A stretch of DNA of 8,635 nucleotides from Rubrobacter sp. GTDB lineage: Bacteria; Actinomycetota; Rubrobacteria; Rubrobacterales; Rubrobacteraceae. The DNA lies in NCBI GenBank assembly GCA_013695335.1, contig JACDAR010000276.1, positions 1-8,635 on the forward strand, given 5' to 3'. The notes beneath the pieces were generated by a model. The model worked only from the letters and a program-made list of their open reading frames with translations. It ran no database searches and was not told where the DNA came from. The position numbers and the translations under genes are program-made. Positions 1-6,479 of the stretch are shown here, one piece after another; the first letter of the stretch is position 1; each line of letters starts with the position of its first letter.

Positions 1-427
1 ACACGATGAAGCGGACGGGGGACATCTTCATGGCGCCGGCGGGGATGGAGACGATGCTGCGAGCTACGGGCACGACGCGGGCGAACAGCACCACCCAGTC
101 GCCGTAACGCCGGAACCACTCGTCGGCGCGGTCGAGACCCTCGGAGTCAACGCGCAGGAAACGTCCGTATCGCAGCACGAGCTTGCGTCCCCCGAAACGG
201 CCGAGCGCGTACAGGATCAAAGGTCCCGCCACGCTCCCGAAGGTGGCGGCGAGGACGGCGAGCCAGAGGATAAGGTCGCCCCGCCCAACGAGGAAACCCG
301 CGAGCGGAAGCACGATCTCCGACGGTATCGGAGGAAAGAGGTTCTCTGCTATGAGCAGCAGCGCCAGGCCAGCGTAGCCGAGAGCCGATATCATATCGAG
401 TACCCACGCCCCGATACCTTCCAACAA
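1..427 (-). CDS. DedA-family membrane protein (partial, C-terminus beyond left edge)
   Basis: The first ~142 codons of a DedA-family integral membrane protein are visible; the rest lies beyond the left edge. Signatures read by translating the minus strand: a hydrophobic segment at about residues 15-30 leading into ENLFPPIPSEIVLP (28-41), a second hydrophobic stretch at about 52-75, RYGRFL (86-91), and FARVVPVAR (115-123) followed by IPAGAM. The FxRxxPxxR pattern contains the two Arg that are functionally essential in E. coli DedA proteins. The family acts in the cytoplasmic membrane in envelope homeostasis and lipid-carrier or proton-dependent transport; the substrate here is unknown. The start is uncertain: there is no good ATG upstream of the first helix. 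I chose the TTG at 427, five bases after a GGGGG run; the next TTG (424) or GTG 433 are alternatives. The gene lies about 100 bases downstream of pdxH, so it may be co-transcribed or have its own promoter. Confidence 0.9.
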   Translation of the reverse strand, partial: MLEGIGAWVLDMISALGYAGLALLLIAENLFPPIPSEIVLPLAGFLVGRGDLILWLAVLAATFGSVAGPLILYALGRFGGRKLVLRYGRFLRVDSEGLDRADEWFRRYGDWVVLFARVVPVARSIVSIPAGAMKMSPVRFIV

Positions 428-511
428 AAACACCCCCGTTACGGCGCCCCGAAAAGAGGCCCGCGATAGCTTATCCCCTACAGGTACCTAGGAAAGACTG
501 GAAAAGTTGCC

Positions 512-528
512 CGCGGTTCGATCCCGCG
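512..528 (+). other. tRNA T-arm-like stem-loop (no full tRNA)
   Basis: The plus strand shows a 5-bp stem CGCGG/CCGCG around a 7-base loop TTCGATC. This is the exact geometry and consensus (TTCRANY) of a tRNA T-arm. No matching 5' acceptor strand, D-arm or anticodon arm is visible upstream, so it is not a tRNA gene. Read on the minus strand, the hairpin begins just after the pdxH stop and is followed by a short TTTT, so it could also serve as a weak transcription terminator. It may be a leftover tRNA 3' end, a terminator, or chance. The rest of the 428-530 gap shows an AGGTACCT palindrome (482-489) and no convincing promoter. Confidence 0.4.
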
Positions 529-530
529 TG

Positions 531-1166
531 TCAGGGTTGGAGGCGCCCTATCTTCCAGCCGCCTTCGTTGCGGCGGTAGATCAAACGGTCGTGCAGCCTG
601 TTCTCGCGGCCCTGCCAGAACTCGACGGTCTCAGGCGCGACCCGATAACCACCCCAGTTTGACGGGCGTGGCACCTCGCGGCCTTCGTACTCAGCCTCCA
701 GTTCCCGCAGGCGGCGTTCCAGGGTGGCACGATCCTGTATCGGGCGGCTCTGCTCCGAGGCGAGCGCCCCGAGACGGCTACCACGCGGCCTGCTGGCGTA
801 ATAGGCGTCAGACTCCTCACCGGAGACGCGGTACGCCCTTCCTTCCACCCGAACCTGACGTTCCAACTCGCCCCAGTAGAAAAGGAGCGCGCAGCGGGGG
901 TTTGCTTCGAGGTCTCCGGCCTTGCGTCCCTCGTAGTTGGTGTAGAAAACGAAGCCCCGCTCGTCGTAGCCTTTGAGCAGAACGACGCGGGCTGAGGGGC
1001 TGCCCTTCGGGCTCGCGGTGGCGACGGTCATGGCGTTTGGTTCGTGAAGACCGGCGTTCATGGTTTCGTCGAACCAGCGGCGGAACTGCTCGATGGGGTC
1101 CGCAGCGACATCCGGCTCGGATAGGCCGGCGCGGGTGTATTCCTCACGGAGATCCGAAACGTCCAC
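531..1166 (-). CDS. pdxH: Pyridoxine/pyridoxamine 5'-phosphate oxidase
   Basis: FMN-dependent cytosolic enzyme that oxidises pyridoxine- or pyridoxamine-5'-phosphate to pyridoxal 5'-phosphate, in the last step of de novo PLP synthesis and in salvage. At 211 residues it has the normal family length. Visible signatures: SARVVLLKGYDERGFVFYTN (57-76) with the FMN/PLP-contacting Arg60 and Lys65; GRKAGDL (80-86); RQVRVEG (103-109) with the FMN-contacting Gln; YYASRPRGSRLGALAS (122-137), the PLP phosphate and substrate region; PSNWGGYRV (168-176); and the C-terminal ENRLHDRL (188-195) with the RxH pair typical of PdxH. The start is GTG at 1166, one base after the DUF427 stop codon (TAG 1170-1168), with no strong ribosome binding site. 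That arrangement points to translational coupling. No key residue is missing. Confidence 0.95.
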   Translation of the reverse strand: MDVSDLREEYTRAGLSEPDVAADPIEQFRRWFDETMNAGLHEPNAMTVATASPKGSPSARVVLLKGYDERGFVFYTNYEGRKAGDLEANPRCALLFYWGELERQVRVEGRAYRVSGEESDAYYASRPRGSRLGALASEQSRPIQDRATLERRLRELEAEYEGREVPRPSNWGGYRVAPETVEFWQGRENRLHDRLIYRRNEGGWKIGRLQP

Positions 1167-1167
1167 G

Positions 1168-1680
1168 CTACCAGCCCCAGGTACCGCGAGCGCCCTTGAA
1201 CGGGCCGACTATGGAGGCGGTGATCCACCCTCCGTAAAAGTCCCCATCCTGCGCCTCGACCTTCTCCCCACCGACCCAGCAGGCGTCCATCTTCGAAGGA
1301 TAGAAAGCCACGTAGTCCCGCAAACCGTCGAACTCCGGGACCGGTTCGGGATAGAACCAGGCGGCGTTCCGCCCGGATTTCTTCTCGCCGGTGATCTCAT
1401 CCTCTGTCGCGATGTCATAGTAGCGGGCGCGACCCTTCCACTCACACATGGAGGTGCGCCCCGATGGCGAAAGGAACTCCATCTGGATGTCTTCCGGCGG
1501 TATGTAGTAGACGGGCGGGTGGCTCGTCTCCAGCACGCGCTTCGCTCGCGTGGTGTACGCAAGCGTCACGCCGCCAAAGACGACCTTGACCTTCTCGTCC
1601 ACATCCTCCATGCGAGGCGGGCGAGGGTAATCCCATACGGACTCCTGCCCGGATGCGGGTTCAATGCGACCGTACCTCAT
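1168..1680 (-). CDS. DUF427 family protein
   Basis: A 170-residue protein of the DUF427 family (Pfam PF04248), of no settled biochemical function. The family pattern is clear: ESVWDYPRPP (13-22), FGGVTLAYT (35-43), AKRVLETSHPPVYYIP (46-61), an EWKG segment around residue 80, AAWFYPEPVPEF, YVAFYP, DACWVGGEKV, then GGWITASIVGPFKG ending in GTWGW. Length and motif order match single-domain members. The start is ATG at 1680, with a GGGAGG ribosome binding site seven bases upstream. It overlaps nothing and is followed after one base by pdxH, so the two are almost certainly one operon. The pairing invites an FMN/PLP-related role, but nothing in the sequence proves one. No signal peptide or membrane segment is seen, so it is probably cytosolic. 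Confidence 0.92.
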   Translation of the reverse strand: MRYGRIEPASGQESVWDYPRPPRMEDVDEKVKVVFGGVTLAYTTRAKRVLETSHPPVYYIPPEDIQMEFLSPSGRTSMCEWKGRARYYDIATEDEITGEKKSGRNAAWFYPEPVPEFDGLRDYVAFYPSKMDACWVGGEKVEAQDGDFYGGWITASIVGPFKGARGTWGW

Positions 1681-1687
1681 CTTCAGA

Positions 1688-1722
1688 CCTCCCTCAAGAT
1701 AGTGACGGTAGCAAATATTATC
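1688..1722 (-). promoter_or_regulatory. Ribosome binding site and candidate -10 for the DUF427-pdxH operon
   Basis: GGGAGG at 1693-1688 lies seven bases before the DUF427 ATG and is the strongest ribosome binding site in the window. A GATAAT hexamer (1722-1717) sits in an AT-rich patch and could be a -10 box. No good -35 hexamer lies 16-18 bases upstream of it, so the promoter part is tentative. Its position between the AIPR stop (1764) and DUF427 makes an independent operon promoter plausible. Confidence 0.45.
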
Positions 1723-1763
1723 CTACAAGGGATCAGGTCTCGATTTCGACCAGCACAATGCGG

Positions 1764-3649
1764 TTAAGTTCTGATCGTTTCCGCGATCAGATCTCGAGGC
1801 GAGGGATTACCTCTACCCATGAGCCTCCTGTGGCCCGCAATCAAGCTACGCAACCGCGGTGTCGCATCCTCACTTTCGCCCATTTGCTCCCATTTGAGAT
1901 AGGCGTTCAAGTCGTAATTGAATCTGGTCCTGTATGCGGGCTCCTCGTAGACGGAATCCTCCGCGCCCTCAGTCAGGTATTCGTCCACCACATCTATGGA
2001 CGTATCCAGCAATGCACCCGCTGCATTTTCGTTACCCGATTCGAAAAGCCTCGTGAACGATTGGGTGAAGGTTTTAGGGGATGGGTTGGCTTCAATACTG
2101 GACCGAACAATCACGTCTTTCAATATCTGCATGACGATCATGTAGAACAAGAAGCGTGTCTGACGCCTAGAATTTTTGTCAGCGCCTCGACCGAACCTAT
2201 ATCGTCCAGCAGCTTTCTGCAACAAGTACGAGGCCCACAAGTCCTCCACATCGAGCGGCTCTTCACCTATCTCATTATTCACGATACTCTTGAATATCCT
2301 GCCAAATGCTGTTCCTGCTTCACCCAGCCAGCCCGCTCCATAGACTTTGAGAAGGTCGAAAGCGTTGGCCGCCTCGACAAATCGCGGTTCTATACTTGGG
2401 TTTTGTTTTTGCAAGGCGCGCTGTGAATCCCATCCGCCGCGCTGGATCTCCAAGTATACGCCATACTGATTAGCCATCTGCCCTTTCCAAGTCCTGAAGT
2501 CGCTAGTAAGCGCCAGGAAGTCTTTTTCACGCACCGCGTTCTGGCTGTTGGTATAGCGCGTGATCTTCTGCAGCAGGCTTTCTCCTTCCGCGCCAACCTT
2601 GACTATCTTTGCGATGACCACTCCCTGGGCAAGCTTCGCCTGCCAAGCCTCAGTTTGTGAATCTACGCCCGTACCGCCAGCTTCCAATCGCTGACGGCAT
2701 ACCTGCCAAATTGTTCTGGTAGTTTGGCAACCGTTGACAATATATGGCTCTGAAAGTTCGACCTTGCCGTTGCCATTTCGATTAAAGTTTTCCACAACTA
2801 CAGTAATGCCATTGTTATACAGGCCGAACCTCTCTGGCTCGTCTTGAAGCGTCTTTTGCATTGCACGGTTCACTTTCCCTCTGTTACCGAGAAAGCGCCG
2901 CACATTTTTCTCATACAATCGATCCAAGTCATCATCTGCCTCGGATTTGTACGTCTTGAGGAACTCATACAGGTTCAACAGTGGTACGGCTCCCACCAGC
3001 AGGTCTTCCCCAGACGAAGCCAGATCCGCTTCCAGCGCCACCTTCAAGCGAACATGCGGTTCCAGTGTCTCAGCTATTGCGCGCTGTCGGATCGTTTCTA
3101 TGGAAACGGAGTAAGCATCGAAAATCGGCCCCAAGCGCCCTCGGCCCATGTTGCGAACGTCATCCAGTACGCGCCTCTGATCCTCATTCAAAGGCTCTTC
3201 TGTTGCGAATACCAGCATCAAACGGTCTCTCTCGGAAGCTTGTGCGCGGAAGGTTCGCAAGCGTTCCAACAAGTCCTCGGCCACCGAAGATAACCTTGCC
3301 CGTTGTCCATCGAGAGTGTTGATCACTTTCTGGCTTTCAGCCAACAATGTGGTGGCGCCTTGAAAGGCACTGCCATATTTGCTCTGTACTAGATACCAGG
3401 ATGTCCATCAGCCTGCCCGTTGGAGTCACCTTCAAGGTCATCGCCACGATCCAAATAAGCGATGTCAATGCCCCCATCTCCTGCACCATCGCAATACACA
3501 AGATCATCTGAAGCATCACCGATGTCGAGCCACTGTGTCAGTATTTTGTGCGCGAAACGGTGGCCTATCTCGGTTGGTGACAGAGAGCCTTCCTGAATGT
3601 CTGCCAGCCACGCTTCACGGTAGTCTCCGAAGGTCAAATCGGTGATCAT
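1764..3649 (-). pseudogene. AIPR-family (abortive infection/phage resistance) protein, frameshifted
   Basis: One gene split into two frames. The N-terminal piece starts at ATG 3649, five bases after a GGGAGGG ribosome binding site, and reads FGDYREAWLADIQ, IGHRFAHKIL and GAGDGGIDIAYLDRGDD before a TAG at 3391-3389. The C-terminal piece is open from 3407 and reads WYLVQSKYGSAFQG, then about 527 residues with the AIPR (PF10592) hallmarks: RFGLYNNGITVVVENF (173-188 counted from the TTG at 3347), EPYIVNGCQTTRTIWQV (200-216), and ITRYTNSQNAV. Restoring one base near 3404 gives a continuous protein of about 629 residues. GDGGID plus QSK resembles the D...QxK active site of Mrr-like PD-(D/E)xK nucleases; that is an inference. 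Members of the family are predicted phage-defence proteins. The C-terminal piece could still be translated from TTG 3347, but it would lack the catalytic segment. GC is lower than in the neighbours (hand-counted 60-base blocks of 38, 52 and 53%, against 75% in one GH31 block), suggesting acquisition by transfer. No partner gene is nearby. Confidence 0.85.
1771..1790 (-). other. Stem-loop at the 3' end of the AIPR gene
   Basis: CTGATCG (1771-1777) and CGATCAG (1784-1790) form a perfect 7-bp inverted repeat with a 6-base loop, over the last sense codons just before the AIPR stop. No T run follows on either strand, so it is not a standard intrinsic terminator. It could protect the transcript end or weakly attenuate read-through into DUF427; chance is also possible. 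Confidence 0.35.
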
Positions 3650-3654
3650 GTTTT

Positions 3655-3700
3655 CCCTCCCACTACTTCTGTCGACCAACGCAACAGCAGTGTCAGTATA
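3655..3700 (-). promoter_or_regulatory. Ribosome binding site and candidate -10 for the AIPR gene
   Basis: GGGAGGG (3661-3655) lies five bases before the ATG at 3649 and fixes the AIPR start there, not at the in-frame GTG at 3706. TATACT (3700-3695) is a good -10 match about 45 bases upstream of the ATG. It would lie inside the coding region if GTG 3706 were used, which also favours the ATG. No clear -35 is seen. Confidence 0.45.
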
Positions 3701-3718
3701 GACCACAGTAGCTTTTCT

Positions 3719-4119
3719 TCACCTTTCCGCACACCCGAGTACGGCGTCGGTTTCGGTCTCGACCAGGATCTTCGGCGAGATGAGGTGCCGCACCTCGACC
3801 ATGCTGGTGGTGTAGCGTGTCTCCCCGAAGAACTCGCTGCGGGCGCGGCCTATCTCCTCCCAATCTTCGATACTTGCGACGAAGATTCTGGTCCGCACCA
3901 CATCCGGCGGGTCAGTCCCCACAGCGCGCAGCGCTACCCGGATGTTGTTGAGCGCCTATATGGTCTGCGCGTGGGGGGTCACCGGCACCCCCGATCCCGC
4001 CGCTCCCATCCGTGGCCGTAGTCTCCGAGACGAACACGAAAGAACCGCGCCTCACAGCCCGCGAGTAGCCCACTACCTCCTCCCACGGCGTTCCGCTGGG
4101 TTATGTTGCATCTCTTCAT
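3719..4119 (-). pseudogene. RidA (YjgF/YER057c/UK114) family remnant
   Basis: The minus strand carries a whole RidA-like gene in three frame segments. It opens at ATG 4119 with MKRCNIT, then shifts at a CCC run (4100-4098) into GTPWEEVVGYSRAVRRG, FVFVSETTATDG and GGAGDP. It shifts again at a C6 run (3978-3973) into HAQTI, meets a TAG (3958-3956), and resumes as ALNNIRVALRAVG, DVVRTRIFV, WEEIGRARSEFFG, MVEVRHLISP and LVETETDAV, ending in TGA at 3721-3719. Removing one C at each run restores the frame, while the TAG needs a substitution (probably from CAG). Intact relatives are about 130-residue imine/enamine deaminases or related hydrolases that detoxify reactive intermediates of PLP enzymes. 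The last 67 codons could be read from GTG 3922 but would lack the N-terminal half of the fold. High GC matches the right-hand cluster, so this looks like an old resident of the GH31 neighbourhood. Confidence 0.85.
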
Positions 4120-4159
4120 GCCTGTTCCATCAGGACATTATATTGCCGCCGGGACAGGC
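4120..4159 (-). promoter_or_regulatory. Candidate promoter -10 inside an inverted repeat, upstream of the RidA remnant
   Basis: A perfect TATAAT (4142-4137) lies 17 bases before the RidA ATG. It sits at the exact centre of an inverted repeat with arms GCCTGTTCC (4120-4128) and GGGACAGGC (4151-4159), 8 of 9 positions matching. This looks like a -10 box within an operator-like site, or a hairpin in the short GH31-RidA gap. No good -35 is visible, and the implied leader would be only about 10 bases. Confidence 0.35.
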
Positions 4160-4168
4160 AAGGCTCCT

Positions 4169-6427
4169 TCACAAAAGCCCGCGCTCATTCAGTTCGTCCC
4201 TGAACCGGCGTCCCGCATCGGAGCCTTGTCTGTAGAACACGGCTGGCTCTCCGATGGGCGCCTGAACCGTCTCGTAGACGCCCTTCTTCGGAGAACCGTA
4301 CACCTTACCCGTCCACACGTGTACCCACTTGCCGGCGGGCAGGTAGACCTCGACCTCGTCCACGCCGGGGTCGAGTACGGGCGCGACCATAAACTCGGAG
4401 CCAACCATGAACTGGTATTCGAGGCCGTACACCTCGGGATCGTCGGGGTAGTGGATGAAGGGATGGCGGATGGCGGGGAGTCCGGTCTCGGCAGCCTCCT
4501 CGACCAGCTCTTTTCGGTACGGCTCCCAGGCTGCGTAGACCTTTGCGAAGCGGCTGAAGTGCCGGAGCGTCTGCTCGTCCGAGTAGAATTGATGGTTGTC
4601 TTCGGGGCGGTTGCCCTCGTGGGTTCGGAAGACCGTTGTGAAGGCGGCGAGCTCCGTCCAGCGCAGGAAGAGCTCCTTCGAGCGGTGGTAGCGGACCAGC
4701 GGATGATCCAGGGCCGTGTACCCGCCGATGTCGGAGTGGGTGAAGCTGTAGCCCGAGAGGCCGCTCGTCAGCATGCCCGTCACGGCGGTCTTGATGCCGT
4801 CGTCCCCGTCCCACCTGACGAGCTGGTCCCCGAGCCAGAACAGGGTGCTGTATCCGGGGCTCCTGGTGTAGCCGGAGCGGGTGAAGAAGACTATGTCGTC
4901 CCCCCTCCCGGAATTCCGGATCACCTCGCGGTTGAGCCGCGCCCACTCCTCGGGGTAGCGGTTGTGGTAGACCGCCGCGCTCTCACCCGAATGGAGGACG
5001 GCGTCGTAAGGCAATCCCTCTCCGAAGTCCGCCATCCAGCCCGAGACGCCAGCGGCCATGACTTCGTCTTCGATAACGCTTCTATACCAGGCGCGCGCCT
5101 CCGGGTTCGTAAGGTCCACGAGTGCGGCGGAGAAGTCGGAGATCCGGATCATGTACGGATCCCCTTTTTCGTTCTCCACGAGATAGCCTCTGCTCCTGGC
5201 CTCGTCGAAGAGGTTGCGGCGGCGGTTCTCTTTCTCCGCAGGATCGGCCAGGAACGGGCTCACGTACGTCATGACCCGCACATCATCCCGTTTCAGGTCG
5301 GAGACGAGCTTCTCCCACCCAGGATACCTGTCCCGGTCGAGCTCCCAGTTCCACCACAGCTGTGAGCCGAAGCTGGTCTGTCTCTTCCCCACCCAGTCCT
5401 GTAGCCAGAACGTGGCGACCGGGGTGTCCAGGGCTTCGAGCCTGTCGTGGATCCCGCGCACCCTCCCCGTGCCGCCCTGCAGGCCGACGACCGCGCCGCC
5501 CATTATCCAATCGGGCAGAGGTCGCATCCTGCCCGAGTATTCGGTGTATTGCTCTATCAGGCCGACGGGCGTTTCGGCCGAGAGGATCTGACCTTCCATC
5601 CGCCGCGAGAAGACTTCTATGCTCACTTTGTCATCATCGGTAAGGTCGAATGAGGAGTACTCGTGGTTCTCCAGGAACAGGGAGCGCGAGTCACTGGTTA
5701 TGTAGTGCGGCACGCAGGCGTAGCTCGTGTACCAGTGCCCACCCGCGCCGGCCTCCCAGTTCGCACCCAGGGTCGCGGGCTGCTCGCCGCGCCCGATCCC
5801 CCCTTCCTGGACGAAGATGGGCACCTCTCTTCCCTTCATGTCGAAGTACGTGAACTGGGTCCCGAACCCGAAGAAGCGTTGCCCGGCCCGGGAAGCATAG
5901 GTCAGGTAGACACGATCGTACGGCTCCTCTACCTCGGCCACGAAACGCAACCGCCCATCAGAGGCAGGCGAGAACGTGAGAGAGTAGCCGGTATCCTCTT
6001 GCCCATTCGTCAACTGACCTGTGATGACCAGCGCGTCTGCCCGCTTCTCGACGCGCTCCACGGTCTGGTCCGGGAGGCTGGTCTGGATCTCATTCTCGAT
6101 GGTGAAGTGCGCCCTGGATTCTTCCACCGTCTCCTCACCATCCACGGCGGAGACGAAGCTTCGGCCCGGGACGCTGCTCCACAGGATGCGATCCGGCCTC
6201 GCGGCGTGCGAGACACTCAAAACGGTTCGAGAAGATCTCCCACCTTCCAGAGAGATCACGAACTTGCCCGCCCGATACGATCCGGCCGCATCCCGCGATA
6301 CGTCGGTAAGATCCCCGGACACCTCACCATCCCCGTTCAGGACGAGGTACGCCGCCAGAACCACCACGAGCACGGCCAGGCCAGACACCAAGCCCAGCTT
6401 CGCCGTCCGCCTAGCAAGAACCTCCAC
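4169..6427 (-). CDS. Membrane-anchored GH31 glycosidase, sulfoquinovosidase-like scaffold
   Basis: Retaining alpha-glycosidase of family GH31, 752 residues. Residues 1-9 are basic and 11-30 strongly hydrophobic with no lipobox, so this is a signal anchor or uncleaved export signal and the enzyme is probably extracytoplasmic. An N-terminal beta domain (about 50-300) is followed by the catalytic barrel: FWLQDWVGKRQTSFG (340-354), LWWNWELD (357-364), GWMADFGE (463-470) with nucleophile Asp467, WLGDQ (531-535) with acid/base Asp534, HSDIGGYT (564-571), and RTHEGNRPEDNHQF (601-614). A beta-sandwich with YLPAGKWVHVWTG (695-707) and PIGEPAVFYR closes it. These motifs match E. coli YihQ closely. The YihQ sulfonate contacts Trp304 and Tyr508 are conserved (Trp359, Tyr570), but Arg301 is replaced by Gln356. 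Sulfoquinovosides are therefore doubtful, and another alpha-glucoside is likely. The start is GTG 6427, with an in-frame TGA two codons upstream and only a weak ribosome binding site. It begins 52 bases after nudC. Confidence 0.92.
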   Translation of the reverse strand: MEVLARRTAKLGLVSGLAVLVVVLAAYLVLNGDGEVSGDLTDVSRDAAGSYRAGKFVISLEGGRSSRTVLSVSHAARPDRILWSSVPGRSFVSAVDGEETVEESRAHFTIENEIQTSLPDQTVERVEKRADALVITGQLTNGQEDTGYSLTFSPASDGRLRFVAEVEEPYDRVYLTYASRAGQRFFGFGTQFTYFDMKGREVPIFVQEGGIGRGEQPATLGANWEAGAGGHWYTSYACVPHYITSDSRSLFLENHEYSSFDLTDDDKVSIEVFSRRMEGQILSAETPVGLIEQYTEYSGRMRPLPDWIMGGAVVGLQGGTGRVRGIHDRLEALDTPVATFWLQDWVGKRQTSFGSQLWWNWELDRDRYPGWEKLVSDLKRDDVRVMTYVSPFLADPAEKENRRRNLFDEARSRGYLVENEKGDPYMIRISDFSAALVDLTNPEARAWYRSVIEDEVMAAGVSGWMADFGEGLPYDAVLHSGESAAVYHNRYPEEWARLNREVIRNSGRGDDIVFFTRSGYTRSPGYSTLFWLGDQLVRWDGDDGIKTAVTGMLTSGLSGYSFTHSDIGGYTALDHPLVRYHRSKELFLRWTELAAFTTVFRTHEGNRPEDNHQFYSDEQTLRHFSRFAKVYAAWEPYRKELVEEAAETGLPAIRHPFIHYPDDPEVYGLEYQFMVGSEFMVAPVLDPGVDEVEVYLPAGKWVHVWTGKVYGSPKKGVYETVQAPIGEPAVFYRQGSDAGRRFRDELNERGLL

Positions 6428-6464
6428 CGCTCAAGTATCTCATGTTACAGAACACAGGGTGGAG
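6422..6464 (-). repeat. Inverted repeat covering the GH31 start codon
   Basis: In the mRNA sense, CTCCACC (6464-6458) can pair with GGTGGAG (6428-6422), a perfect 7-bp GC-rich match with a 29-base loop. The downstream arm contains the GTG start codon and the codon after it. Such a hairpin could hide the start. It could equally be a chance repeat. Confidence 0.35.
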
Positions 6465-6479
6465 CAGACGTGCCCCGCT

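Noticed and set aside
445..540. A complete tRNA gene ending at the T-arm
   Set aside because: The 3' acceptor candidate TGTCAGG has no partner CCTGACA at the right distance, and no D-arm or anticodon arm can be drawn.
1731..1800. GATCAG-TCTCGA direct repeat (1731 and 1785) as a target-site duplication
   Set aside because: Both copies lie at the same end of the AIPR gene and are 54 bases apart, so they do not bracket any insertion.
1653..2426. A 257-codon plus-strand frame over the AIPR 3' end
   Set aside because: It is antisense to clear AIPR coding sequence and spans the DUF427 leader; no ribosome binding site or family signature was seen.
3389..3410. Programmed ribosomal frameshifting in the AIPR gene
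   Set aside because: There is no slippery heptamer or poly-A/T run at the junction and no obvious downstream stimulator, so a mutation or sequence error is simpler.
4103..5365. A 420-codon open frame on the plus strand
   Set aside because: It runs antisense to the GH31 gene, whose translation has complete catalytic motifs. The antisense product has no recognisable domain; long antisense frames are expected at this GC.
4169..6427. Naming the GH31 gene yihQ
   Set aside because: The fold and most motifs match, but the key sulfonate-binding Arg is Gln and the protein is membrane-anchored, so the substrate is not established.
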